Below are positions 5,616 through 12,881 of a stretch of DNA of 41,397 nt, in pieces. Source of the DNA: a virus; the IMG/VR virus record IMGVR_UViG_3300020122_000264, positions 1 through 41,397 of that record. One strand, 5' to 3'. Both the position numbers and the translations under genes were made by a program. Position 1 is the stretch's first letter, and each line of letters opens with the position of its first letter. The notes below the pieces were generated by a model, which saw nothing but the letters and a program-made list of their open reading frames with translations, made no database searches and was not told the origin of the DNA.

Positions 5616-7432
5616 TGCCTCGCGCGGTCGGCATATCACCGGACTTCGAGCGCATTGTCGCGCTCCCTGTCCGGCACTTCAATGAAGCGCTGGCCGCGCG
5701 AGACCGCGAGCTGATGACCCCGCTGCTTCTGACCCGCGCGGGTCGGGCAGCGGGGGCGAAGTTGATTCTGAACCAAGGCACAGCAATCAGGGAGATTGCA
5801 GAGAACGACGGGGGCTACATCCAGCTCGGCGTCGGTCACGGCAAGTCGCTCATCTTCCACACCGCGGGGCACGTACTCGACGCGCAGCGCTACCTCTACA
5901 TCTGCCCTGCGGCGCTGCGTGACGACATGCGCGCAGAGTTTCGGAAGTACTCGAAGCATTGGCTCACGTCTGACCCGCCACCCACTGTGATGGCGTACTC
6001 GGATTTCTATCGCAAAGACGCTGTTGACTTGTTTGAGCGGCTTCGCCCGGATGTTGTCGGGCTCGACGAAGCGCACAAGTCGACGAATCAGGACGGGACT
6101 TTCGCGCAGCGCTATGCGCGTTGGGTCGGCATGTCGGGCTGTAAGACCGTCTGTGGCACAGGCACCGGGACGCGGTTTTCTCTCAAGGATTTCTCACACA
6201 ACATTACGTGGTCGCTTCAAGGAAAAGCCCCGCTCCCCCTCGACTTTGAAACGCTCGATACCTGGTGCGACGCGCTTGACGAAAAGCTGAAGGTTCGCGG
6301 CAACCCTTTTCAGCAGAACAAGAAGCGCCCCGCTGTTGGTGTGCTAATCGACTTGGCTACGCGCTGCGGTGTGCCGGCGCCCGACTACTTTCTGACGGAA
6401 CAGGGGCGCGCACGCTGGGCGCTGCAAGTGCGTCTGCGCTCGACGCCGGGCGTCATCATCTCCAATGACGACTCGTGCAAACAACCTCTCACAGTGGAGT
6501 TACGCTATGCCCCAGAAGACGACGCAATCAATGAAGCTTTCGTGCAGTTCCGAGAAGAAGAGCAAGGCCCCGATGGCGTTCAGTATTCGGATGCCATTGT
6601 CCTCTATACAAAGGAGCGCCAGCTTGGTTGCGGAGTCGTACAGACGTGGGATCCCGCTCCGCCAGAAGAATGGAGCGCTGCTCTTCGCGCGCGCAATAAG
6701 TACTGCGCTCATGTCATCGCGCATACGCGCGGCCACTATTCTGGCGCAGTCGCGCGGGGTAGGCGAGCCGATTACCCCTGCGATTCCCCTGATGCCGTAG
6801 AGGCGCATCCTAAGTTCGGGCAGCACCCTGACATCCTTGAGTGGCGGCGCATCCGACCTGAGTATGAACCGAAGACGCGGCCGACATGGGTGTCGGCAAG
6901 CGTCGTGCATTTTGCTGCGCAGTGGCTGCGCGAAAACAATGGGCTGGTGTGGTATGAATTCGAAGAAGTCGGGCGAGCAATTGCTGCTGCCGGGGCTTGC
7001 GAGATTTATGGGCCCGGCGGGCGTAACGACCGCGGCGGGCACATCCGAAACGACCCAGGGAAACGAAGCGTCGCGCTCTCCATCGACGCCAATCTCGAGG
7101 GTCGAAACTTGCAAGACAGATGGTGCGAAAACCTCATCATCGGCGCCCCCCAAAGCGCTCGTGAGCTCGAGCAGCTGCTCGGACGGACCCATCGCCACGG
7201 TCAAGCTCGACCCGTCCGGGCGATGATACTCGTCACATCCGGACTCAGCATCGAAGCTTGGCGCACTGCGCTCCGGGAAGCGAACTTCGTGCGCGAGACG
7301 CAGTCACTAGAACAGAAGATTTTGCGAGCGACGATCGTTGAGGGCAGCCCGCCATCCACGGCGCTGCGTTGGCGTGTCGCTCAAAAGAAACAGGGTACTC
7401 AAACACCAAGCAAACTACGAAAGGTAAGTTAG
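5615..7432 (+). CDS. SNF2-like superfamily 2 helicase/ATPase
   Basis: This 605-residue protein has the SF2 motifs: P-loop LGVGHGKS (71-78), motif Ia-like YLYICPAALR, motif II LDEAHKS (DEAH at 151-154), a GTGTGTR motif III region, and motif VI QLLGRTHRHGQ (about 520-530). The last is characteristic of SNF2/SWI-type ATPases. Such phage enzymes translocate on duplex DNA and assist recombination or replication restart. It starts in a TGATG overlap with the Acb2/Tad1-like gene and is followed one base later by the SSB-like gene, so the three are co-expressed. The size is typical for compact phage SNF2 proteins. Confidence 0.85.
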   Translation: MPRAVGISPDFERIVALPVRHFNEALAARDRELMTPLLLTRAGRAAGAKLILNQGTAIREIAENDGGYIQLGVGHGKSLIFHTAGHVLDAQRYLYICPAALRDDMRAEFRKYSKHWLTSDPPPTVMAYSDFYRKDAVDLFERLRPDVVGLDEAHKSTNQDGTFAQRYARWVGMSGCKTVCGTGTGTRFSLKDFSHNITWSLQGKAPLPLDFETLDTWCDALDEKLKVRGNPFQQNKKRPAVGVLIDLATRCGVPAPDYFLTEQGRARWALQVRLRSTPGVIISNDDSCKQPLTVELRYAPEDDAINEAFVQFREEEQGPDGVQYSDAIVLYTKERQLGCGVVQTWDPAPPEEWSAALRARNKYCAHVIAHTRGHYSGAVARGRRADYPCDSPDAVEAHPKFGQHPDILEWRRIRPEYEPKTRPTWVSASVVHFAAQWLRENNGLVWYEFEEVGRAIAAAGACEIYGPGGRNDRGGHIRNDPGKRSVALSIDANLEGRNLQDRWCENLIIGAPQSARELEQLLGRTHRHGQARPVRAMILVTSGLSIEAWRTALREANFVRETQSLEQKILRATIVEGSPPSTALRWRVAQKKQGTQTPSKLRKVS

Positions 7433-7433
7433 A

Positions 7434-7961
7434 ATGGCATTCAAATCATCGACTGCAACCGCGGCTCCGGCTGCAACGGGCGCGAAACCTCTGGGCGGGC
7501 GCTACGCCGGCATCCGTCCCCCACAGCCCCAGAACGCTTTGCTCGCTGCGGGAGAATACGTGCTCGAGCTCATCGACTCGAAGAGCTCGCGCAAGGCGTC
7601 AACCGCCATCATCAAGGCGAAGGTGCTCCAGTCCGAAGGAGAGGGCGCAACGCCCGCAGACGGTAAGGAGTACGTCTTGATGATTAACTTCGGGGGCAAA
7701 GCCTTCGACGCCGGCTCTGCGCGGTTGGTGTCGCTGGCGATGGCTGTGTGCGGCTGCGAAACCGTTGAACAGCTCGGCGCAGAAGAGCCGAACTACGATC
7801 AGCTCATCGACCTGATTTGCGGCGCCCGCAATCACTCCGACATTTACGGCGACAATCCGCTCGCAGGCCGCAAGGTCTGGGCTCGCGGCTGGAAGTCTGC
7901 TGCGCTCTCGAAGAATGGCGACGCCTTCGTCAATTGGGAATTCGGCATCGCCGCCGAGTGA
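7434..7961 (+). CDS. Putative single-stranded DNA-binding protein (DUF669-like)
   Basis: This 175-residue protein has a low-complexity Ala/Thr/Pro N-terminus (residues 1-30), then a strand-rich body. GEYVLELIDSKSSRK, AIIKAKVLQSEG and GKEYVLMINFGGKAF are followed by a helical part and a final strand segment KVWARGWKSA. This layout resembles the DUF669-type proteins found next to recombination nucleases and helicases, which are thought to be SSB-like. The context with helicase, nuclease and exonuclease supports this. No sequence motif proves DNA binding. The first residues MAFK are shared with the internal start in the nuclease gene. Confidence 0.55.
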   Translation: MAFKSSTATAAPAATGAKPLGGRYAGIRPPQPQNALLAAGEYVLELIDSKSSRKASTAIIKAKVLQSEGEGATPADGKEYVLMINFGGKAFDAGSARLVSLAMAVCGCETVEQLGAEEPNYDQLIDLICGARNHSDIYGDNPLAGRKVWARGWKSAALSKNGDAFVNWEFGIAAE

Positions 7962-7967
7962 GACTGA

Positions 7968-7994
7968 GCTACGCGCTTCTCCCGGGCGCGTAGC
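7968..7994 (+). other. Perfect 8-bp stem-loop
   Basis: GCTACGCG (7968-7975) pairs with CGCGTAGC (7987-7994) around an 11-base loop containing CCCGGG. It lies seven bases after the stop of the SSB-like gene. No T-run follows, so it is not a typical intrinsic terminator. It could be an mRNA-stabilising or processing hairpin upstream of the tRNA-like structure. Confidence 0.45.
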
Positions 7995-8030
7995 CGAAGC
8001 GTGCGACACGACGTAGCCATCAGTGTCAAT

Positions 8031-8093
8031 CGCCGGGCGTGAGTGCTGCCCTCGCTCATGCGGCTTACGCGGGTTCGAATCCCGCGACGGCGA
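8031..8093 (+). ncRNA. tRNA-like 3' segment (T-arm and partial acceptor stem)
   Basis: The 3' part has a classical T-arm: stem GCGGG (8069-8073) and CCCGC (8081-8085) around loop TTCGAAT. It is followed by seven bases, GACGGCG, and a discriminator-like A (8093). CGCCG (8031-8035) pairs with the last five, CGGCG (8088-8092). Between them is one hairpin (CGTGAG 8038-8043 with CTCATG 8055-8060). I cannot fold a normal D-arm and anticodon arm, and the span of 63 bases is about 10 short. It may be a decayed tRNA, a tRNA mimic, or the remnant of a tRNA-type attachment site. It lies in the 154-bp gap before the exonuclease gene. Confidence 0.45.
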
Positions 8094-8115
8094 CTAACCG
8101 AATTTGGAGAATTCA

Positions 8116-8769
8116 ATGACCGAAAAAGTAACGCTCACGTTCGTCGACACAGAGACTACAGGGCTCATCGACAAATACCCCGAAGCCGAAATCACCGAAA
8201 TCGCTATCGTGTCCTGGTGCGACGGCGACGTGAAGGTCGAGCTGCACGAAAAGGTGAAGCCGAAGCGCGGGATGAGCGCGGAGGCGGCTCCGTACAACAA
8301 GAGCTACAACGAGAAGGAATGGGCGAAGGCTGATGTGTGGGATGTGGCCGCAACACAGGCCGTCTCGGAGTTGCTCAAAGGCAAATACATCTGCGGCTCA
8401 AACCCGGATTTCGATAAGCGCATGATTACAGCGGAGTGCTTCCGCGTCGGCGAGCCCGCGCCGAAGTGGCATCACCGCGGCGTGAACACGTGCACGCTCG
8501 GCTTCCCGCTGTATTTGCAAGGCGTCATCGAGCAGACTGGGCTTGGCAATCTCGCGCGCTACTTTCACATCGAGCACGCCGAGCACACAGCTCTAGGGGA
8601 CTGCTATGCGGCCATCAAGGTCTGGGAGGCGTTCTGGGATCTGTACATCTATCGACCCGCGAAGATGAAAGAGGCGCTCGAGGCGCTAGCGGAACGCATC
8701 GAGAACGGCAAGATTCAAACGCTCGCGTACGCACGCGATGTTGCATTGCAGGGGCTCGTCGGAGAATGA
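8116..8769 (+). CDS. DnaQ-like 3'-5' exonuclease
   Basis: This 217-residue DEDD-family exonuclease shows all three motifs: Exo I VDTETTGL (D11, E13), Exo II GSNPDFDKRM (D98 or D100), and Exo III HTALGDCYA (H157, D162; DEDDh type). It would remove 3'-terminal nucleotides from DNA or RNA. The DNA polymerase of this phage has its own exonuclease domain, so this may be an accessory nuclease rather than the proofreading subunit. ATG 8116 has GGAGA five bases upstream; a TTG at 8104 is less likely. The stop overlaps the next gene as ATGA. Confidence 0.85.
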   Translation: MTEKVTLTFVDTETTGLIDKYPEAEITEIAIVSWCDGDVKVELHEKVKPKRGMSAEAAPYNKSYNEKEWAKADVWDVAATQAVSELLKGKYICGSNPDFDKRMITAECFRVGEPAPKWHHRGVNTCTLGFPLYLQGVIEQTGLGNLARYFHIEHAEHTALGDCYAAIKVWEAFWDLYIYRPAKMKEALEALAERIENGKIQTLAYARDVALQGLVGE

Positions 8770-9035
8770 GCGAGCAGCGCCGCGGGCACGTGGGTGATTA
8801 CGATCAACCAAAGCCCGGCCCAAAGCCCGGTCACGACAACGTGAATTCACCAATGCACTATACCGCGCACCCCTCGGGTGTGGAGTGCATCCAGGTCACA
8901 GAGCACATGAATTTCAACATCGGGAACGCTGTGAAGTATCTGTGGCGCGCGGGGCTCAAGGGCGACACGCTCGAAGACCTGAAGAAGGCGCATTGGTACA
9001 TCGACCGCGAAATTCGCAGGATTGAGAAACCATGA
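8766..9035 (+). CDS. DUF3310 family protein
   Basis: This 89-residue protein has the DUF3310 pattern: SPMHYTAHPSGVECIQVTEH, FNIGNAVKYLWRAGLKG, then EDLKKAHWYIDREIRRIE. These proteins are very common beside phage nucleotide-metabolism and replication genes, and their biochemical role is not established. It starts at ATGA and ends at the TGA that opens repeat element copy B. Confidence 0.85.
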   Translation: MSEQRRGHVGDYDQPKPGPKPGHDNVNSPMHYTAHPSGVECIQVTEHMNFNIGNAVKYLWRAGLKGDTLEDLKKAHWYIDREIRRIEKP

Positions 9036-9384
9036 TCCCTCGATCACAACGACAACGAATTCGCCGGAGCGGGAGCCGGAACGGGAGCCGGAGCCGGAGC
9101 CGGAGCGGGAGCTGGAGCTGGAGCGGGAGCGGGAGCCGGAGCTGGAGCCGGAGCGGGAGCGGGAGCCGGAGCTGGAGCCGGAGCTGGAGCGGGAGCCGGA
9201 GCTGGAGCGGGAGCTGGAGCGGGAGCCGGAGCTGGAGCGGGAGCTGGAGCGGGAGCTGGAGCGGGAGCCGGAGCTGGAGCGGGAGCTGGAGCGGGAGCGG
9301 GAGCTGGAGCGGGAGCGGGAGCCGAAGCTGGAGCGGGAGCTGGAGCGGGAGCGGGAGCCGAAGCTGGAGCGGGAGCGGGAGCTT
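9032..9384 (+). repeat. Leader-hexamer element, copy B (53 units)
   Basis: This is the longest copy. The TGA of the DUF3310 gene (9033-9035) is the first triplet of the leader, and the array begins 33 bases later. Fifty-three hexamers run from 9066 to 9383, nearly all GGAGCG, GGAGCC or GGAGCT. Exceptions are GGAACG at 9078 and GAAGCT at 9325 and 9360. The sixth base is never A. The right half shows higher-order repetition (GGAGCC-GGAGCT-GGAGCG blocks). One T separates the array from the polymerase ATG (9385). Short-read assembly may have mis-sized a 318-bp array. Confidence 0.93.
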
Positions 9385-9388
9385 ATGA
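9032..9388 (+). CDS. Ser-Gly/Arg/Trp dipeptide-repeat ORF of copy B
   Basis: The element encodes a 118-residue basic protein: MIPRSQRQRIRRS, then uninterrupted Ser-X dipeptides (X is Gly, Arg or Trp) and a terminal Ser-Leu. The start overlaps the upstream stop as ATGA and the stop overlaps the polymerase start as ATGA, the coupling style used throughout this genome. Both GAAGCT units are silent in this frame (CGG to CGA, Arg). The composition recalls RS-rich RNA-binding segments. It could also be only a coupling device, and expression is unproven. Confidence 0.4.
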   Translation: MIPRSQRQRIRRSGSRNGSRSRSRSGSWSWSGSGSRSWSRSGSGSRSWSRSWSGSRSWSGSWSGSRSWSGSWSGSWSGSRSWSGSWSGSGSWSGSGSRSWSGSWSGSGSRSWSGSGSL

Positions 9389-11616
9389 GCATTCTCGCCT
9401 TCGACTTCGAAACACACCTTATCGGCCCCGACGTGTGCGGCTGCGGGGAAGTGCATGGGCAGTTCCCGCCGGCTGTGTGCATGACTTGGGCGACGGATGA
9501 AGGCGAGAGCGGGATTGATTTGCCGGCTGACGGGCTCGCAAGGCTCGAGCGCGCGCTCGCGAATGACCAGTGCACAATCGTCGGCGCTAACACCGCGTTT
9601 GATGTGCACGTAGCGATCTACCAAAGCGGCAACGCATTCAATGCTTGGTTCGCACTCTGGGATCGCGCCTATTCCGAGGGCCGCGTGCGGGATGTGCTCG
9701 TGCGCAAGCGCTTGCTCGACTTGGCTGCGGGGCGCTTCAAGTTCCACAAGCACAGCGACGGGCGCACCGTGCGCGTGTCGCACGACTTGGCGGGAGCCGC
9801 TCTCGACAGTTGCGGCATCCGGCTCGATAAGAGCGCTGACACCTGGCGCCTGCGCTATTCCGAACTCGATGGCGTGCCGTTCGCGCAGTGGCCGAAAGAA
9901 GCGCTCGATTACGCCATCCAAGACGCTGAAGTGACGGGGATGGTGTACGAGGCGCAAGAGAACTGGCGCACGCACAAGCTGTACAGCGGCATCCCCGCGC
10001 TCTGGTACGGTCGCACAATCTTGCCGGATGGCGATGAGCCCGACCCGCTGGCGAGTGAGTTTTACGAGAGCTATCACGCGCTCTGGCTCGGCACGATGAG
10101 CGGGCATGTAGGAGTGATGGTCGACGAGTTTGCGCTCAACCAGTATGAGCGTCGGATGCTGCTCGAGTATCAGGATCTGACGCACGTGGTGCGCAAGCAC
10201 GGTCTCCTGCGCCGGGAGTACTGGCGCGACTTACCGAAGCTGCGCGAGCGTGAATCCGCGTACGCCGGCAACACGAACTGGAAGATGCTGAAGGCCGCGC
10301 TCGACGTTGACGACCCGGAAGCGCTTGCGGTCTGGGATGAGCTGAAGAAGGACGGGCTTGTGCGCTGGAAGCACTGCAAAAACACGAAGCCGGCGCAACA
10401 GCGTGTGTCCGACATTTTTACGCTTGCGCACCGTGAAATCCCTGTGACAGACGGAGGCGGTATCGCGCTCGATGCTGACACGTGCCGCATCGGCGGGCTG
10501 CTCGAAATCGAGCTCGACATGCCCGAGCAAAAACTACAGGCGTATGCGGATTTGGTGCACGTCTCGAAGGCCGTGAACACAGATATTCCGAAGATCCGGC
10601 CCGGCATCGAGCGCCCGCTGCACACGCATTACACAACGATTCTGGAGACCGGCCGCACATCGAGCGCGAATCCTCCGCTCCAGAATCGAGACCGCGGGAA
10701 AGACGAGATTGCGGGCGACCGGGAGTGCTTCATCCCGTCGCGCGAGGGCTACGTCTACATTGACATCGACTACCCGCAGCTCGAGCTGTACTGCCTCGCG
10801 CAGGTCTGCCGATGGGTCATTGGCTACTCGACGATGGGCGATGCGATGCTACGCGGCGAGGACCTGCACATCGCAGTCGCTGGCCAAATGCTGGGGCTTT
10901 CGTCATACGCTGAAGCCGCTGCCTGGCACTCGGGCGGCAAGATGAAGAAGGAGCGTCAGGCCGCGAAGGCTGTGAATTTTGGGCGCCCTGGTGGCCTCGG
11001 CCCGAACACGATGGTCGGGTACGCCGCGAAGAGCTATGGCGTCTATTACACGAAAGAGCGCTGGAAAGAGTTGCTCGATCTTTGGTCGGGGCTGTGGGTC
11101 GAGATGCCCGAGTATTTCGGCTACATCGAGAGCTGCGAGACGCACCCGCAGTCGGGCGAGTTTCTGGTGCCGCAATGCCAATCCGGAAGGCTGCGCGCTG
11201 GCGCCACGTACACGGCCGCGTGCAATTCGAACTACCAGGGCTTGGGCGCAGACGTGGCGAAGCTCGCGGGGCTCTACCTCTGGCGCGCTTCGTACATCCG
11301 GGGCATTGACCCGGTACTGTTCGGGGGCGGTGCGGGTCTCCGCACGACGCAGCTCCGACCGGGGCACTTCATCCACGATCAGTTTCTGTGCGAGGCGCGC
11401 GAAGACAAGGCAGCTGAACAGCTCCCTCGAGTCGAATACTGGTGCCGGAAAGCAGCCATCAAAATGCTGCCCGATTACGGCGCTGCGATGGCCGCGAAGA
11501 CAAAGGCGCTCATCGCGCGGCGTTGGTCGAAGCAAGCTGACCGGCTCGAGGATGAGCAGGGAAACATCAAAATTTGGGAAGACGCGCGGCTCTATGCGCA
11601 GGGAGACTCACTGTGA
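9385..11616 (+). CDS. Family A DNA polymerase with 3'-5' exonuclease domain
   Basis: This 743-residue protein is the replicative polymerase. The N-terminal exonuclease is complete: Exo I AFDFET (D7, E9), Exo II NTAFD (N69, D73), Exo III DYAIQDAEVT (Y176, D180). The polymerase domain has motif A YIDIDYPQLEL (catalytic D462), motif B ERQAAKAVNFGRPGG (R524, K528, F532) and motif C FIHDQFLCE (H664, D665). Two deviations stand out: motif C has Gln666 where most family members have Glu, and the O-helix position usually held by Tyr (four after Phe532) is Gly536. There is no 5' nuclease domain, as in T7-type enzymes. ATG 9385 directly follows the hexamer array; extension through the array would add only Glu-rich repeats. 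Confidence 0.92.
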   Translation: MSILAFDFETHLIGPDVCGCGEVHGQFPPAVCMTWATDEGESGIDLPADGLARLERALANDQCTIVGANTAFDVHVAIYQSGNAFNAWFALWDRAYSEGRVRDVLVRKRLLDLAAGRFKFHKHSDGRTVRVSHDLAGAALDSCGIRLDKSADTWRLRYSELDGVPFAQWPKEALDYAIQDAEVTGMVYEAQENWRTHKLYSGIPALWYGRTILPDGDEPDPLASEFYESYHALWLGTMSGHVGVMVDEFALNQYERRMLLEYQDLTHVVRKHGLLRREYWRDLPKLRERESAYAGNTNWKMLKAALDVDDPEALAVWDELKKDGLVRWKHCKNTKPAQQRVSDIFTLAHREIPVTDGGGIALDADTCRIGGLLEIELDMPEQKLQAYADLVHVSKAVNTDIPKIRPGIERPLHTHYTTILETGRTSSANPPLQNRDRGKDEIAGDRECFIPSREGYVYIDIDYPQLELYCLAQVCRWVIGYSTMGDAMLRGEDLHIAVAGQMLGLSSYAEAAAWHSGGKMKKERQAAKAVNFGRPGGLGPNTMVGYAAKSYGVYYTKERWKELLDLWSGLWVEMPEYFGYIESCETHPQSGEFLVPQCQSGRLRAGATYTAACNSNYQGLGADVAKLAGLYLWRASYIRGIDPVLFGGGAGLRTTQLRPGHFIHDQFLCEAREDKAAEQLPRVEYWCRKAAIKMLPDYGAAMAAKTKALIARRWSKQADRLEDEQGNIKIWEDARLYAQGDSL

Positions 11617-12116
11617 AATTCATCGCACTCGACCCGGGGAAACAGCTCGTCTACGGCGCGCAGTTCCGGAACAACATCTGTGTGTCGCTTCACGAATACC
11701 CGCGCGAAGTAGCGGCTCATGCGCGCTCGACGTTCCCGCTTGCTGTCGTGGAGAAGCCGAACATTCTGAACGTACCGAACACGAGTGACATGGCGGAGGT
11801 GCTCTGGAGCGGCGCCGTCGTCGCGAGTGCGCTCTCGGAGCACGTGTCAACGCTCGAGCCTTCGGTCTGGAAAGGTATCCTGAAGAAGCCGATCCATCAC
11901 GGCCGGGTGTGGGAGTGGATGACGCCCGCCGAGCGTGACCTGTTCCCGCCGGACGCGGCTGAGCGCATTCAGAAAGCGCGCAGCTACTACGCCGCAGAGG
12001 GCCGCGTCATCGCGTACAGCCCGAAGTGGCACAACCATCTCGACGCGCTTGCATTGGGCATGTTCTATCTAGGTCGCATCCTGCGCGGCGGAGTCAAAGG
12101 GCCGACGAATGTCTGA
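11613..12116 (+). CDS. RuvC-like Holliday junction resolvase
   Basis: This 167-residue RNase H-fold nuclease has the acidic residues expected for RuvC-type resolvases: FIALDPGK (D7), AVVEKPN (E47) and HNHLDALALG (D144). It would cut branched DNA produced by recombination before packaging. The GTG start overlaps the polymerase stop as GTGA, and an upstream ATG at 11574 would lie far inside the polymerase gene. Its last eight bases overlap the next start. The neighbourhood of nuclease, helicase and SSB supports a recombination role. Confidence 0.75.
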   Translation: MKFIALDPGKQLVYGAQFRNNICVSLHEYPREVAAHARSTFPLAVVEKPNILNVPNTSDMAEVLWSGAVVASALSEHVSTLEPSVWKGILKKPIHHGRVWEWMTPAERDLFPPDAAERIQKARSYYAAEGRVIAYSPKWHNHLDALALGMFYLGRILRGGVKGPTNV

Positions 12117-12726
12117 AATACTCAAAGCTGAATTCAAAGTCGACATGCTCACCATAACGGCGCTGCACTCGCAGGCGACAAAGGAGGCAGCGTTGCTTGC
12201 GGGCGCGAGCATCGACAACGATGAAGACGCAGCTGACGCGAACGCCTCGCTGAAGGATTGGCTTTCGAAACTCGACAAGGTTTCGAAGATGAAGAAGGAG
12301 ACGCTCGCACCGCTGAAAGAGGCCGAGAAGCGCATCAACGATCTCTTCAAGCCGCTGCTCGACAAGGGCCAGGCGCTGACGGGGCACGTCCGGGGGATGC
12401 TCGAGCGCTACGAACTCGAGAAGCGCGCAGCACAGCGCGAGGCTATGGCGAAAGCTGCTGAAGCTGCGCAGCTCGCCGAGCCGGAGGCGCTGCTCGAGGC
12501 ACTCACGGAAGCTGAAGACGCAGCACCCGTGAAGCTCGAAGGCACCAGCTTCCGACGGGTGTGGGCAATCAAGCGCATCGTAGAGGGGTTACTCCCGGAC
12601 GAATATTGGATCGTCGACACGAAGCGCATCGAAGCAGTCGGCAAAGCGTTCGCGAAAGATGAGAACCCGCCCGTGATTCCTGGCGTGGTCTGGGAAGAGC
12701 AGCTCTCGAGCACGGTGCGGCGATGA
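12109..12726 (+). CDS. Coiled-coil phage protein near recombination genes
   Basis: This 205-residue protein has a long charged helix at about residues 40-125 (LKDWLSKLDKVSKMKKETLA and following), then a C-terminal globular part with YWIVDTKRIEAVGKAF and a typical IPGVVWEEQ ending. I recognise this helix plus PGV-type tail from proteins often encoded next to phage SSB, nuclease and recombinase genes. The molecular function is not known to me. ATG 12109 lies within the end of the resolvase gene. The stop TGA is the first triplet of repeat element copy C. Confidence 0.65.
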   Translation: MSEILKAEFKVDMLTITALHSQATKEAALLAGASIDNDEDAADANASLKDWLSKLDKVSKMKKETLAPLKEAEKRINDLFKPLLDKGQALTGHVRGMLERYELEKRAAQREAMAKAAEAAQLAEPEALLEALTEAEDAAPVKLEGTSFRRVWAIKRIVEGLLPDEYWIVDTKRIEAVGKAFAKDENPPVIPGVVWEEQLSSTVRR

Positions 12727-12880
12727 CCCCTCGATCACACCGACAACGATTTCGCTGGAGCCGGAGCGGGAGCCTGAGCGGGAGCCGGAGCCGGAGCTGG
12801 AGCTGGAGCCTGAGCCGGAGCGGGAGCCGGAGCTGGAGCTGGAGCGGGAGCGGGAGCTGGAGCGGGAGCGGGAGCGCCTA
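12723..12880 (+). repeat. Leader-hexamer element, copy C (20 units)
   Basis: The leader begins with the upstream gene's stop (12724-12726), TGACCCCTCGATCAC then CGACAACGATTTCGC. Twenty hexamers follow exactly 33 bases later (12757-12876), including TGAGCG at 12775 and TGAGCC at 12811. The right boundary differs from the other copies: CCTA then GTG 12881. It is three bases longer than in A, B and D, so the frame relation to the downstream gene is kept. Confidence 0.9.
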
Positions 12881-12881
12881 G
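12723..12881 (+). CDS. Ser-Gly/Arg/Trp repeat ORF of copy C
   Basis: This 52-residue basic ORF begins MTPRSHRQRFRWS and continues with Ser-X dipeptides, two of which carry Leu because of the TGAGC variants. It starts at ATGA in the upstream stop and ends at TAG, whose last base is the first base of the downstream GTG start. Even though the right boundary differs from the other copies, a stop still overlaps the next start. This is the best positional hint that the frame matters. Expression is unproven. Confidence 0.4.
   Translation: MTPRSHRQRFRWSRSGSLSGSRSRSWSWSLSRSGSRSWSWSGSGSWSGSGSA

Noticed and set aside
8031-8093. Functional tRNA gene
   Set aside because: The T-arm is perfect but no D-arm and anticodon arm can be formed and the length is too short; kept only as a tRNA-like structure.
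9066-9383. CRISPR array
   Set aside because: The units are six bases long, contiguous and without unique spacers, so this is a simple-sequence repeat.
8956-10200. A 414-residue - strand frame with Leu-Pro/Leu-Gln repeats
   Set aside because: The repeats are merely the complement of hexamer array B and the remainder is antisense to the polymerase. No ribosome site or coupling is seen.
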